Origin: Clostridia bacterium
GTDB lineage: Bacteria; Bacillota_A; Clostridia; Christensenellales; Aristaeellaceae
DNA: 19,161 bases
Assembly: GCA_017518705.1 (NCBI GenBank)
Contig: JAFWUC010000036.1
Span: 1-19,161 of the forward strand
Direction: 5' to 3'
Of this stretch, positions 7,593 to 17,152 are shown piece by piece (positions within the stretch are counted from its first letter, which is position 1; each line of letters starts with the position of its first letter). Made by a program: the position numbers and the translations under genes. The notes under the pieces were generated by a model that was not told where the DNA came from, did not search any database, and saw only the letters and a program-made list of their open reading frames with translations.

Positions 7593-7868
7593 ATGCGCTT
7601 AAATATCGACTTAAACGCGCTGCTGGGCTTTCTTGAGGGGAATCCCGACGCGGAGCAGATCGGCAAAAACGAATACGTGGTGGACCTGTTCGAGCTGGAC
7701 AAGCCCGTCACCATGGAAATAAGCACACAAGACGGCGGGGTGTCCGTGCAGGGCGCCGTGTACCTGGAGTTCGACCCGGAACTGCAGGGCTGGTACATGT
7801 CGGACACGGTCGCAAGCGCGCAGGAGGCCGAGGCGCTGCTTAGGCAGGCAATGGAAGCGCATGAATGA
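7593..7868 (+). CDS. Small acidic protein of unknown function (91 aa)
   Basis: I chose the ATG at 7593, preceded by AGAGGTGG at 7582-7589. A longer version from TTG at 7548 would overlap the promoter and has no ribosome site. The product is a soluble, acidic, cysteine-free 91-residue protein with no signal peptide or TM segment (MRLNIDLNALLGFLEG at the start, SAQEAEALLRQAMEAHE at the end). The middle looks like beta strands (NEYVVDLFEL, VSVQGAVYLEF). No family is recognised. Its end overlaps the radC-like start by eight bases (ATGAATGA), so it is translationally coupled to that gene. Confidence 0.72.
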   Translation: MRLNIDLNALLGFLEGNPDAEQIGKNEYVVDLFELDKPVTMEISTQDGGVSVQGAVYLEFDPELQGWYMSDTVASAQEAEALLRQAMEAHE

Positions 7869-8475
7869 GCCTGAGCTCAGACAGGCGCTTAAAGAGCTGA
7901 TCTCCCTGTACGAAGGGGAGGAAGCCGCGCTCGAAACGCTCAAAACGCTGGACGAGAACAGCGTTTCCCCTTCGTCCCTGTTCGAAATGGAGGAGAGGGA
8001 CATAAGGGAGCTCACGGGCCTGTCCGCGGAGACCTGCCGGCTGATCGGCATGGTGGACGAACTGGCTAGGTATACCGGCGCGGAACGCTTCGGCAAAACT
8101 CCCTGCCTGGACAGCCTTGAGGCGCAGGGCGAGTTTTTCAGGGCGCTGACTCTGGGCAGGCGGGAGGAATACTGCTACATCGCCTGCTTGAGACCGAAGG
8201 GCTGCCTTAAGCATCTCGCGCTGCTCAGCCGGGGCACGCTGGATTCGTCCACCGTGTATATGCGGGACGTGGCCCGCCACGCGCTGGCGGGGGGAGAAAA
8301 AGCGGCGGTGCTGGCGCACAACCATCCCTCGGGCAGCCTTAATCCCTCCCGGGCGGACGTGGAACTGACCAAAACGGCACGGGAAGTGCTGGGCAACCTG
8401 GGCATAAAGCTGCTGGAGCACGTGATAGTGACTTCAAACGGCTATACGGGAATAATCGGGGGAGGCTGGCTGTGA
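7861..8475 (+). CDS. radC: RadC-like JAB/MPN-domain protein
   Basis: The 204-residue product matches the RadC (UPF0758) family. The N-terminal third is a helix-hairpin-helix-like helical region (ELTGLSAETCRLIGMVDEL). The C-terminal JAB domain has the zinc motif AHNHPSGSLNPSRADVELTK, with His153, His155 and Asp166 as likely ligands, followed by LGIKLLEHVIVTSNGYTGI. The family name implies DNA repair, but that role is disputed and many members sit in mobile or recombination contexts, so the biochemical function is open. The LSDxELLA segment usual near the RadC N-terminus is absent and the protein is slightly short. It overlaps both neighbours (ATGAATGA upstream, GTGA downstream). Confidence 0.9.
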   Translation: MNEPELRQALKELISLYEGEEAALETLKTLDENSVSPSSLFEMEERDIRELTGLSAETCRLIGMVDELARYTGAERFGKTPCLDSLEAQGEFFRALTLGRREEYCYIACLRPKGCLKHLALLSRGTLDSSTVYMRDVARHALAGGEKAAVLAHNHPSGSLNPSRADVELTKTAREVLGNLGIKLLEHVIVTSNGYTGIIGGGWL

Positions 8476-9113
8476 ACTGTCCCAAATGCGGCAAGGAAAT
8501 AATCGACGCACAGGCCAGGTTCTGCCCGTACTGCGCTGCGGAGCTTGACACGGACGAATGCGCGGAGCTTGTGTTTCAGGCGGACAGGGAGACCGACCTT
8601 TCAAGGAAACGGGAGCTCCTGCTCAAGGCGCGGGAACGCTTTCCGGGCGACCTCAGGGTGGAAAAGCGGCTGCTGTTCCATGGCAGGCTGGGCGAAAAGG
8701 GCGGAAAGCCGGACTTTTACCGCATACCCTTCTGGCCGCTCACGGCGCTGGAGCGCCCCGGCGAATACAGCCGGAAGGAAAGAAGCAAAATGCTGGACAG
8801 CTTCTTTAACAACCCGGATATAGAAAAAGTCGCGGCGCTGTCCGGGGACCCGGAGGAGCTTAAGAAAGAATATTTCGAAGAGATGGGCTTCGGCTACGCG
8901 GACATGTTCCTGAAAGAAGCCAGCTCGAACAGGTTTTTCCTGGGCTTCAGGCGCAGCGAAAAGGATCTGAAAAACCGCTGCCGGATGAGGCTGGACACCA
9001 TGATAAAGAATGTAAGGACTTCCCAAGACGTGCCGGACAAATACCGCGCACTGCTGGAAGAGGCGCTGGAAAAAGGTTTTATACGGGTTTTTGGCAAAAA
9101 CGGGGAACAATAA
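8472..9113 (+). CDS. Zinc-ribbon protein of unknown function
   Basis: This 213-residue cytoplasmic protein starts with GTG, overlapping the radC stop by four bases; GGGGGAGG at 8458-8465 is the ribosome site. Residues 1-25 form a zinc ribbon of the 'zinc-ribbon domain' type: Cys3-x2-Cys6 and Cys18-x2-Cys21. The rest is charged and probably helical ([25 protein letters not shown] resembles a TPR-like pair; [20 protein letters not shown] near the end), with no TM segment. No catalytic motif is seen. Such ribbons often mediate protein or nucleic-acid contacts. Coupling to radC suggests joint expression, but a joint function is not shown. Confidence 0.8.
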   Translation: MNCPKCGKEIIDAQARFCPYCAAELDTDECAELVFQADRETDLSRKRELLLKARERFPGDLRVEKRLLFHGRLGEKGGKPDFYRIPFWPLTALERPGEYSRKERSKMLDSFFNNPDIEKVAALSGDPEELKKEYFEEMGFGYADMFLKEASSNRFFLGFRRSEKDLKNRCRMRLDTMIKNVRTSQDVPDKYRALLEEALEKGFIRVFGKNGEQ

Positions 9114-9151
9114 GGATTCTGTTGCGTCCAACACACGGAGGGATAGATAAA

Positions 9152-12100
9152 ATGAAAAAGCTGATGGCGGTATTATTGGTGATCTTCCTGCTGGTGCCCG
9201 AAATGGCGCTGGCCGCGGGCTTTACCGGAGGAGAGGGCGTCTGGGGCGTGTATATGGACTCCGGAGCCATCTATCAGGCGTATTACGACGCGGCTGTGGT
9301 GGACGAGGGAGCGGACTATATACTCGGCGTGTACGACGCCTATGTGTACTATCAGACTCCCGGTGAGAACGGAGTGTCGAGCCTGATCCGCCAGGGCCTG
9401 TACCTGATTAGCGAAGAGTATCAGCAGGCGGGCAGCTCGCTGGAGAACATGGTGGTGGCTACGGGCAATCTGAACGCCCAGCGCCCCGAAAACGACGTGC
9501 TGTCCAATAACGTATACGGGCGCGCCGTGCTGGACGAGGCCAGCGGCTACGTGTATTTTGTCGACGCTTCCGACCGCAAGGTCATAAACGTCGCGGCGGA
9601 TTATCCCACCCTGGGTCTTGTGATCACGCCCATGTTTACCGCCGAAAGCGACGTGGAGGAGCTGAGGCTCACCGCCAACGGCCTGGCTTTCAGGACCGCG
9701 GAAAAGGCGTATATATATATCCCCATGCTGCAAAGGGCGCTGGAATGCGGCGCAAGCGTGTTTGAGCCCTACAAGCAGAAGGCGATGTTCGGCGGCAACG
9801 AAGTGCTGTTAAAGGAAGACGGCACCCTGCTGGTCAAACTGGACGCGGCGGGCGACGTGAGCCTGACCATAAACGACTCCGTGCAGGAATTCGTGGTGTA
9901 CGGCGGCTATCTGTTCTATCTGCGCCGCACCCGCTGGCTGACGGAGATCGACCGCTTTGACCCCGTTACCCGTGTGTCCAAGGTGATGACCCGCGTGCTC
10001 AAGGAGCATATGCCCCAGCTGGTGGCGGCGGGCGACTATCTGTACATAATCGACACGGATTACACCGTGTACCGCGTGTCTCCCACCACGGGCAGGTACG
10101 CGGAAGCGTATAAACTGGGCAACAGCTATCAGGGTCAGCAGGCCGCTCCCCGGCTCTACGGCGCGGGCGAAGAGCTGCTGGTGTACGACCAGCCCCTCGA
10201 CGGCGACCCCAACGACCTTAAGCTGTTCTACAAGCAGTTCGTGGGCTCTACCGAGCATCCCACTCTGCCCGCACAGCCCACTCCCACCCCGCTCATATTT
10301 ATCACTCCCACGCCCGCGCCCACTACCTATGCCACCATGCAGAAGGGCAGCAAGGGCGACAGCGTGAAGCTGCTGCAGGAAAAACTGATCGAGCTGGGCT
10401 ACCTTAACGACGATGCGGACGGCGCCTTCGGCACCAAGACCCAGAACGCCGTTGAGCTGCTGCAGAGCGACAACGGCCTGAACATGAACGGCAAGGTGGA
10501 CAACGACCTGATGCAGAAGCTGGTGAACGGTGAGATCCAGCCCTACAGCCCCTACCTGACTGTCAAGCGGGGCGACAAGGGCGCGAGGGTCACCACCCTT
10601 CAGACCCGGCTCAAGCAGCTCGGCTTCCTGGCCGGCGCGGTGGATGGCGACTTCGGAGGCGCCACCTACAACGCGGTGCTGCTCTTCCAAAAGCAGATGG
10701 GGCTTGAGGAGACGGGCATTGCGGATGAGGATACGCTCAAAGCGCTATACGCGGACAGCGCTCCGATGAATACAAGTTACATAGATTTAAGAAACGGCGA
10801 CAGCGGATTCCGCGTCGCCGAACTTATAGGCAAACTTATTGAACTTTACTACCTGCCTTCCACCGCGAAGGGCAGCGCGTTCACGGACGAAGTCGAAAAC
10901 GCGGTGAAAAAAGTGCAGGCCAGGATGGGCTACTGGGCCAGCGGCGTGGCCACGCGCCAGCTGCAGACCTGGCTGTTCGAAGGCAGGGTGCCCGAAAGCA
11001 ACGACTATGTGATGCTGGTTTACGGCGACAAGAACGACCGCGTAAGGTCCCTGCAGACGCGGCTCAAAAACCTGCGTTACGACGTGGGCGAGATCGACGG
11101 CAACTACGGCTGGAAGACCAGCACCGCGGTGCGCCTGTTCCAGAGGGCGGCGGGGCTGAAGACCACGGGCAGGGCGGACGAAGAGACGCTCGCGCTGCTG
11201 TATTCCGCTGCCGCTCCCGTGTACGCCACGCCTACGCCCGTGCCCGTACCGTTTGTGGAATACGCCGCGGGCTTCACCGTGAGCATAACAGTCGACACCG
11301 CGTGGATATACGACGCGCCTTCCCTGTCCGCCAATCACCTGGGCCGCGTGACGCGCAATACCAAACTCGGGCTGCTCGCGTCCAACGGCGAGTGGGCGAG
11401 AGTGCAGAACTCCGGCGGCGCCATAGGCTACGTGCTCATGTCCGAACTGCAGGTGACGGGGCCCACTCCCACGCCGTCGGCGGAAAGCTTTACCACGCTG
11501 TACCAGCCGGTGACCTATATGGTCAGGAGCAACTATACGGACGTGTTCCGCGAGCCCAGGACCTCCTCCGCGGGCCTGGCGCGGCTGTACGGGGGCGAAA
11601 CGCTGCTGCTCAGGGCCTATTCCCCCAACTGGGGCAGGATCACCACCGCCACGGGCATAACCGGTTATGTGCGCCTGGCCGATATAGCTTTGGCGACGGT
11701 GACGCCTACGCCCACGCCTACGCCTACCCCGACTCCCACGCCGACTCCCACGCCCACTCCCGCGCCTACCGCCACGGAGATACCGTTCGTGGAGGTGTCG
11801 GGCATCATATACGTGAGAGCCAAGGCGGACAATACCATACTGTACGAGAGGCCGGATACCGCCTATCCCAGGTGGAAGGTCTCCAGGTCCGGCGAATACC
11901 GCCTGACCGCCATCGGCGGACAGTGGCTCAGGATACTCAATCCCTGCAACCACTTTATAGGCTACGGGCTGAGGGAAGACTTTGACGTGTACGCGCCTTC
12001 GGTCACTCCCACGCCTACGCCTACACCCACAGCCACGCCGACTCCCACGCCGACGCCGACCGCCATGCCCACACCCACACCTACGCCGGAAGTTACGGCG

Positions 12101-13417
12101 ACACCCACTCCCACGCCGGAAGTGACACCTACACCGACGCCTGAGGAGACGGCGACACCCACACCCACGCCGGAAGTGACGGCTACTCCCACGCCGGAAG
12201 TGACACCAACCCCGACGCCCGAAGAGACCGCAACACCAACTCCCACGCCGGAAGTGACGCCTACACCGACGCCCGAGGAGACGGCTACGCCCACACCCAC
12301 GCCGGAAGTGACGCCCACCCCGACGCCCGAGGAGACGGCGACGCCTACTCCCACGCCGGAAGTGACGCCTACCCCGACGCCCGAAGAGACGGCTACGCCC
12401 ACACCCACGCCGGATCCCGACGATGAGACCGACAGCATGGTCGATCTGGATGCGCCTGCGGACATGATCGTGACCGCGGAAGTCGACGCGCCGGTTTACG
12501 AAAGGGCGAGCGAAAACAGCGCGGTGCTGACGACTGTACCTTCTTCGGGCAGCGTGGTGATGCTGGCAGCCAGCGAAAACTGGGCCCAGGTGCTGCTGCC
12601 TGACGACACAACGGGATACATGCGCCTGAGCGACATAGCGCCGGACGAGACTCCCGAGCCTACATCTACGCCCACTCCCGAGCCCACACCTACTCCGACA
12701 CCCGAACCGACACCGACACCGACTCCCGAGCCCACACCTACGCCGACTCCCGAACCGACACCTACGCCGACACCTGAGCCGACACCCACGCCCACTCCGG
12801 AGCCCACACCTACGCCCACCCCGGAGCCTACACCGACGCCTACTCCCGAACCGACGCCTACACCGACTCCGGAACCGACGCCTACACCGACACCCGAACC
12901 CACGCCGACACCTACTCCCGAGCCTACACCGACGCCGACTCCCGAACCGACGCCTACGCCGACTCCCGAGCCCACTCCTACGCCGACTCCCGAACCCACT
13001 CCGACACCTATTCCCGAGCCGACACCTACGCCGACTCCCGAGCCGACGCCTACACCGACTCCCGAACCCACTCCGACACCTACTCCTGAGCCCACACCCA
13101 CTCCGCCGTCTTACGACGAGAACTGGGTATACGACGCTCAAAAGGTCAGAGAATTCCAGGATATGCTGGTCAGCAAGGGCTGGCTGGATTGGGATTCCAT
13201 GAACGCTGCGGGCGAGTACGGGATCATGGGAGACGTCACGTACGCGGCGATCGCCGACGTGCAGGACTACTACGCCGCCAACGGCGGATGGCCCGAACTG
13301 TCGCCGGTAAAGGACGACGAGGGCAACTTCCGTCCCGGCGGAATGGGCGACTATTATCCCATCGACGAGAACACCTACAACTACATCATGCAGCGCCTGC
13401 CAAACAAAAATTGGTAA
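9152..13417 (+). CDS. Giant secreted multi-module wall-binding protein (PG-binding x4, SH3-like x4, Thr-Pro linkers)
   Basis: The ATG at 9152 is chosen for GGAGGG at 9137-9142 and the signal peptide it exposes ([21 protein letters not shown]); a TTG at 9122 is not needed. Modules in the 1421-residue product: about 22-375, a beta-rich possibly propeller-like region ([19 protein letters not shown], resembling DUF5050); a short Pro/Thr linker; PG_binding_1-type repeats near 396-460, 471-534, 546-612 (degenerate) and 623-690; SH3-like domains near 706-770, 787-850, 881-946 and 1103-1165; Thr-Pro linkers at about 851-873, 951-1089 and 1167-1320; and a C-terminal domain (1321-1421) with another PG-binding-like helix pattern. 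There is no catalytic domain, LPXTG or C-terminal anchor, so it is best seen as a wall-attached scaffold held by non-covalent contacts. It is last in the operon and followed by a strong terminator. Confidence 0.92.
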   Translation: MKKLMAVLLVIFLLVPEMALAAGFTGGEGVWGVYMDSGAIYQAYYDAAVVDEGADYILGVYDAYVYYQTPGENGVSSLIRQGLYLISEEYQQAGSSLENMVVATGNLNAQRPENDVLSNNVYGRAVLDEASGYVYFVDASDRKVINVAADYPTLGLVITPMFTAESDVEELRLTANGLAFRTAEKAYIYIPMLQRALECGASVFEPYKQKAMFGGNEVLLKEDGTLLVKLDAAGDVSLTINDSVQEFVVYGGYLFYLRRTRWLTEIDRFDPVTRVSKVMTRVLKEHMPQLVAAGDYLYIIDTDYTVYRVSPTTGRYAEAYKLGNSYQGQQAAPRLYGAGEELLVYDQPLDGDPNDLKLFYKQFVGSTEHPTLPAQPTPTPLIFITPTPAPTTYATMQKGSKGDSVKLLQEKLIELGYLNDDADGAFGTKTQNAVELLQSDNGLNMNGKVDNDLMQKLVNGEIQPYSPYLTVKRGDKGARVTTLQTRLKQLGFLAGAVDGDFGGATYNAVLLFQKQMGLEETGIADEDTLKALYADSAPMNTSYIDLRNGDSGFRVAELIGKLIELYYLPSTAKGSAFTDEVENAVKKVQARMGYWASGVATRQLQTWLFEGRVPESNDYVMLVYGDKNDRVRSLQTRLKNLRYDVGEIDGNYGWKTSTAVRLFQRAAGLKTTGRADEETLALLYSAAAPVYATPTPVPVPFVEYAAGFTVSITVDTAWIYDAPSLSANHLGRVTRNTKLGLLASNGEWARVQNSGGAIGYVLMSELQVTGPTPTPSAESFTTLYQPVTYMVRSNYTDVFREPRTSSAGLARLYGGETLLLRAYSPNWGRITTATGITGYVRLADIALATVTPTPTPTPTPTPTPTPTPTPAPTATEIPFVEVSGIIYVRAKADNTILYERPDTAYPRWKVSRSGEYRLTAIGGQWLRILNPCNHFIGYGLREDFDVYAPSVTPTPTPTPTATPTPTPTPTAMPTPTPTPEVTATPTPTPEVTPTPTPEETATPTPTPEVTATPTPEVTPTPTPEETATPTPTPEVTPTPTPEETATPTPTPEVTPTPTPEETATPTPTPEVTPTPTPEETATPTPTPDPDDETDSMVDLDAPADMIVTAEVDAPVYERASENSAVLTTVPSSGSVVMLAASENWAQVLLPDDTTGYMRLSDIAPDETPEPTSTPTPEPTPTPTPEPTPTPTPEPTPTPTPEPTPTPTPEPTPTPTPEPTPTPTPEPTPTPTPEPTPTPTPEPTPTPTPEPTPTPTPEPTPTPTPEPTPTPTPEPTPTPTPEPTPTPIPEPTPTPTPEPTPTPTPEPTPTPTPEPTPTPPSYDENWVYDAQKVREFQDMLVSKGWLDWDSMNAAGEYGIMGDVTYAAIADVQDYYAANGGWPELSPVKDDEGNFRPGGMGDYYPIDENTYNYIMQRLPNKNW
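12086..12409 (+). repeat. Coding tandem repeat, 18-residue PEVT/PEETA units in the scaffold linker
   Basis: This stretch encodes five copies of an 18-residue (54-base) unit built from EVTPTPTP plus [10 protein letters not shown], with two shorter EVTA-type units among them. Copies differ mainly at codon third positions. The repeated acidic Glu-Glu adds regular negative charge to an otherwise neutral Pro-Thr rod. Confidence 0.9.
12655..13110 (+). repeat. Coding tandem repeat, 19 units of EPTPTPTP (24 bases each)
   Basis: Nineteen consecutive 24-base units encode an eight-residue Glu-Pro-Thr-Pro repeat. Changes from the unit are limited to Ser in unit 1, Ile in unit 15 and the run-out in unit 19. 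Every unit has a different set of synonymous codons. It separates the fourth SH3-like domain from the C-terminal domain. Confidence 0.95.
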
Positions 13418-13435
13418 GCGCGCCGCAAAACGCGC

Positions 13436-13468
13436 AGCCCGGCTTCGGTTCCGAAGCCGGGCTTTTGT
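13436..13468 (+). terminator. Strong rho-independent terminator after the scaffold gene
   Basis: AGCCCGGCTTCGG and CCGAAGCCGGGCT form a 13-base perfect inverted repeat (13436-13463) with TTTTGTCT following. It lies 18 bases after the stop codon. Confidence 0.9.
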
Positions 13469-13500
13469 CTGCGTAGCAGATGCGGATGAGCCTTAAGACG

Positions 13501-13523
13501 AAAAAGGCGCTTTGCCAAAGCAC
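13501..13523 (-). terminator. Possible minus-strand terminator downstream of groEL
   Basis: Read on the minus strand, GTGCTTT pairs with AAAGCGC (one G-T wobble) around a GGC loop, followed by CTTTTTCG. It lies about 200 bases beyond the groEL terminator, so it would end read-through or a separate small transcript. Confidence 0.45.
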
Positions 13524-13630
13524 GGTAGCATAAGCGCGGCAGGCGGGGCAAGGGTATGCCTGCAGGCGCGCAAAGCACGGATATAAAGGGGGAAAAACAA
13601 CCGGCAGGGTCCGGGAGAGCACGCTACCGT
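13501..13630 (-). ncRNA. Candidate structured small RNA (unnamed)
   Basis: The gene-free stretch 13469-13709 is dense in inverted repeats. ACGGTAGC (13522-13529) and GCTACCGT (13623-13630) could close a domain. Inside it, GCGCG/CGCGC plus GCAGGC/GCCTGC (13534-13571) form an 11-base-pair hairpin with a three-base bulge. A minus-strand terminator-like hairpin lies at 13501-13523. A weak minus-strand promoter (GTCACA, 17 bases, TATAAC at 13634-13629) would start transcription near 13622, slightly inside the closing stem, which weakens the model. There is no match to 6S, SRP, tmRNA or RNase P that I can see. The strand is inferred from the T tract only. Confidence 0.25.
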
Positions 13631-13709
13631 TATACGTAATGCCCGCAGTCATGTGACGGTTGGGGTATCTCCGGCCCCGTAGCCTGTCGCGGGAGAGAGG
13701 GAAAGGCAT

Positions 13710-13745
13710 AAAAAGACCCGGCCGGCGCAATGGCCAGCCGGGTCT
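13710..13745 (-). terminator. Rho-independent terminator of groES-groEL
   Basis: On the minus strand AGACCCGGC pairs with GCCGGGTCT, extended by TGGC/GCCG around a CATTGC loop, and TTTTT overlaps the stem end. It lies 15 bases after the groEL stop. Confidence 0.9.
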
Positions 13746-13759
13746 GTTATACTTTGGAA

Positions 13760-15745
<1,986 letters not shown>

Positions 15746-15757
15746 TTCATGATTCAT

Positions 15758-15786
15758 AGTTTACTCATTTGGGATGATAAATGCAA
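15758..15786 (-). promoter_or_regulatory. Probable sigma-A promoter of groES-groEL
   Basis: On the minus strand TTGCAT (15786-15781), 17 bases, TAAACT (15763-15758) fits a sigma-A promoter. The predicted start near 15751 places CIRCE at the very beginning of the transcript, the usual arrangement. Confidence 0.7.
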
Positions 15787-15846
15787 GCCCCCGAGGGTCT
15801 AAAATGGGGAAATTTTGTGTTAAATCATGTTTATCGCTGTTCTAAG

Positions 15847-15855
15847 TGATATAAT
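15847..15855 (+). promoter_or_regulatory. Extended -10 promoter for the dCMP deaminase gene
   Basis: TGATATAAT is a perfect extended -10 element (TGnTATAAT). No convincing -35 lies upstream, which is typical for this class. The ribosome binding site starts at 15863, so the leader is very short. It diverges from the groES promoter. Confidence 0.6.
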
Positions 15856-15876
15856 TGGAAAAAAGGAGTGATCTGC

Positions 15877-16341
15877 ATGGATAAATGGGACGCGAGATTC
15901 ATGGAGTTGAGCGGCACGATCGCCACCTGGGCAAGCTGCTATAAGGCAAACCGCAAGATCGGCTGCGTGATAGTGAAGAACAAGCGCATCATGACCACCG
16001 GCTACAACGGAGCCCCCGCGGGCGTCAGGACCTGCGTGGAAAGGGGAGAGTGCCTCAGGGAAAAGCTGGGCATCGCCTCGGGCACCAAGCAGGAGATCTG
16101 CTACGCCACCCACGCGGAGCAGAACGCCATCATCCAGGCGGCGCGGCTGGGCGTTTCCATAGACGGCGCCACGCTGTACTGCACCCATCAGCCCTGCACC
16201 ATCTGCTCCAAGATGATAGTGAACGCGGGCATCAAAAGGGTAGTGTATAAAGAAGGCTATCCCGACGACTTCGCCGTGGAGATACTCAAAGAAGGCGGCA
16301 TCAGCCTGGAAAAATACGAAAATGACGGCAGCCAAGCTTGA
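15877..16341 (+). CDS. dCMP deaminase (ComEB-like cytidine/deoxycytidylate deaminase family)
   Basis: The enzyme converts dCMP to dUMP, feeding thymidylate synthesis in the cytoplasm. The 154-residue protein has the zinc site CYATHAEQNAI (His79, catalytic Glu81) and HQPCTICSKM (Cys107, Cys110), and the family-typical GYNGAPAGV segment with cysteine-containing TCVERGECLREK after it. The ATG at 15877 is chosen because AAAAGGAG ends eight bases upstream; a GTG at 15868 overlaps that site. It is divergent from groES. The two paralogous unknown genes and serS lie downstream on the same strand, with a separate promoter at 16338. Confidence 0.93.
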   Translation: MDKWDARFMELSGTIATWASCYKANRKIGCVIVKNKRIMTTGYNGAPAGVRTCVERGECLREKLGIASGTKQEICYATHAEQNAIIQAARLGVSIDGATLYCTHQPCTICSKMIVNAGIKRVVYKEGYPDDFAVEILKEGGISLEKYENDGSQA

Positions 16342-16366
16342 AGTTTCAGCCCGTATATGGTAAAAT
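16338..16366 (+). promoter_or_regulatory. Probable sigma-A promoter for the tandem paralogs and serS
   Basis: TTGAAG (16338-16343), 17 bases, TAAAAT (16361-16366). The -35 overlaps the deaminase stop codon. Two ribosome-site-like elements follow (AGGAG at 16370 and AAGGAG at 16385); the second serves the TTG start. Confidence 0.65.
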
Positions 16367-16397
16367 GATAGGAGTTTGATTTTAAGGAGACGGTATT

Positions 16398-17123
16398 TTG
16401 GCAAAGAGAAACGGGGCGCACGCCCATAAGGTAAAACAGGAACCGCAGGAAAATTACTTTTTCAGCCCGTTTACGAGAAAGCACTGGCGCAGCATCGTGG
16501 CGATACTGGTGGCGGTCGTCGTGATCGCGGGCGTACTTATCGGCTTTGATTACGCCACCCGCAACAAGTACCGCGTATCGGTCAAAAACGGCGTTCTGAC
16601 GGATTCGCAGCCGGGAGACGTCATAGTCAACCGAGGCACCTCCAGCAAGCCCCGCTGCTTCAAGATCGCCGATTTCGACGTACCGGACAAGTATCCCGTA
16701 GAGGAAAACTATTCCGTTTCATCGGACAAGACGACCAAGGAATGGGCGTTCAAACCCTCCAACGGCGACAACGTCAACGTGGTGTATGTAAGGGGTATGA
16801 AGACCTCGGCCAGTGAAAGCCATCAGAATCACCTTGACATGGTGGGCAGGCACGACGAAAACGGCAATTTCCTTGATGAAGACAAGGTCACCGTCGGCAA
16901 GGACGACAGGGGACTTGAGTACTATGCCTTCATGACCGACAGCACGGTCGACGGGGACGGAAGCTACACGTATTTGTTAAGGGTGTACCTGGAGTGCGGC
17001 AAGGATTCCTCCGTGCTCATACTTGTGAACAGCCGCGCCGCGAAAGAAGAGGACCTGGCGGACTACGACACAATGATGGCCTACGCAAAGGAATTCATGG
17101 CGCTGATCACCCCTGTAAAGTGA
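16398..17123 (+). CDS. Membrane-anchored protein of unknown function, paralog 1
   Basis: This 241-residue protein starts at TTG 16398, with AAGGAGA at 16384-16390. It has a basic cytoplasmic tail of about 30 residues, one TM helix (about 32-50; IVAILVAVVVIAGVLIGF) and an extracellular domain of about 190 residues. Recognisable pieces shared with the next gene are QPGDVIVNRGT, FDVPDKYPV, VGKDDRGLEYYA, YLECGKDSS and a C-terminal block from SRAAKEEDLADYD to the final PVK. The family is not recognised. Its neighbour is a paralog, indicating tandem duplication. Confidence 0.82.
   Translation: MAKRNGAHAHKVKQEPQENYFFSPFTRKHWRSIVAILVAVVVIAGVLIGFDYATRNKYRVSVKNGVLTDSQPGDVIVNRGTSSKPRCFKIADFDVPDKYPVEENYSVSSDKTTKEWAFKPSNGDNVNVVYVRGMKTSASESHQNHLDMVGRHDENGNFLDEDKVTVGKDDRGLEYYAFMTDSTVDGDGSYTYLLRVYLECGKDSSVLILVNSRAAKEEDLADYDTMMAYAKEFMALITPVK
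17031..17123 (+). repeat. Near-identical direct repeat, copy 1 (3' end of paralog 1)
   Basis: These 93 bases match 17711-17803 with only three synonymous differences, whereas the upstream parts of the two genes have diverged far more. The similarity continues weakly past the stop into the leader of the next gene. Confidence 0.9.
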
Positions 17124-17152
17124 TATAAAACAAAGGGAAGATATGATTTAAC

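Noticed and set aside
12086..13110. Repeats considered as a CRISPR-like or satellite array
   Set aside because: The repeats are in frame, encode a Thr-Pro linker, have no unique spacers and lie inside a long coding sequence.
10787..13141. 784-residue minus-strand frame rich in Arg and Gly, plus the minus-strand GVGVGV frames at 11962-13101
   Set aside because: These are direct consequences of the Thr-Pro coding repeats read on the other strand; composition is unnatural and there are no start signals.
13580..13630. GGCAGGGTCCGGGAGAGC resembles the SRP RNA loop motif
   Set aside because: It lacks the exact GGTCAGGTCCGGAAGGAAGCAGCC pattern of SRP RNA and the surrounding long helix, so similarity is superficial.
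13386..13730. Minus-strand frames of 114 and 65 residues in the region between the scaffold gene and groEL
   Set aside because: They run through two terminators, have no good ribosome site and odd composition (many Pro, Arg, Cys); noncoding is the better reading.
16376..16429. Possible 17-codon leader peptide starting TTG after AGGAG, ahead of paralog 1
   Set aside because: TTG start, Arg-rich product and no attenuator hairpin; the second ribosome site serves the main gene, so this is probably chance.
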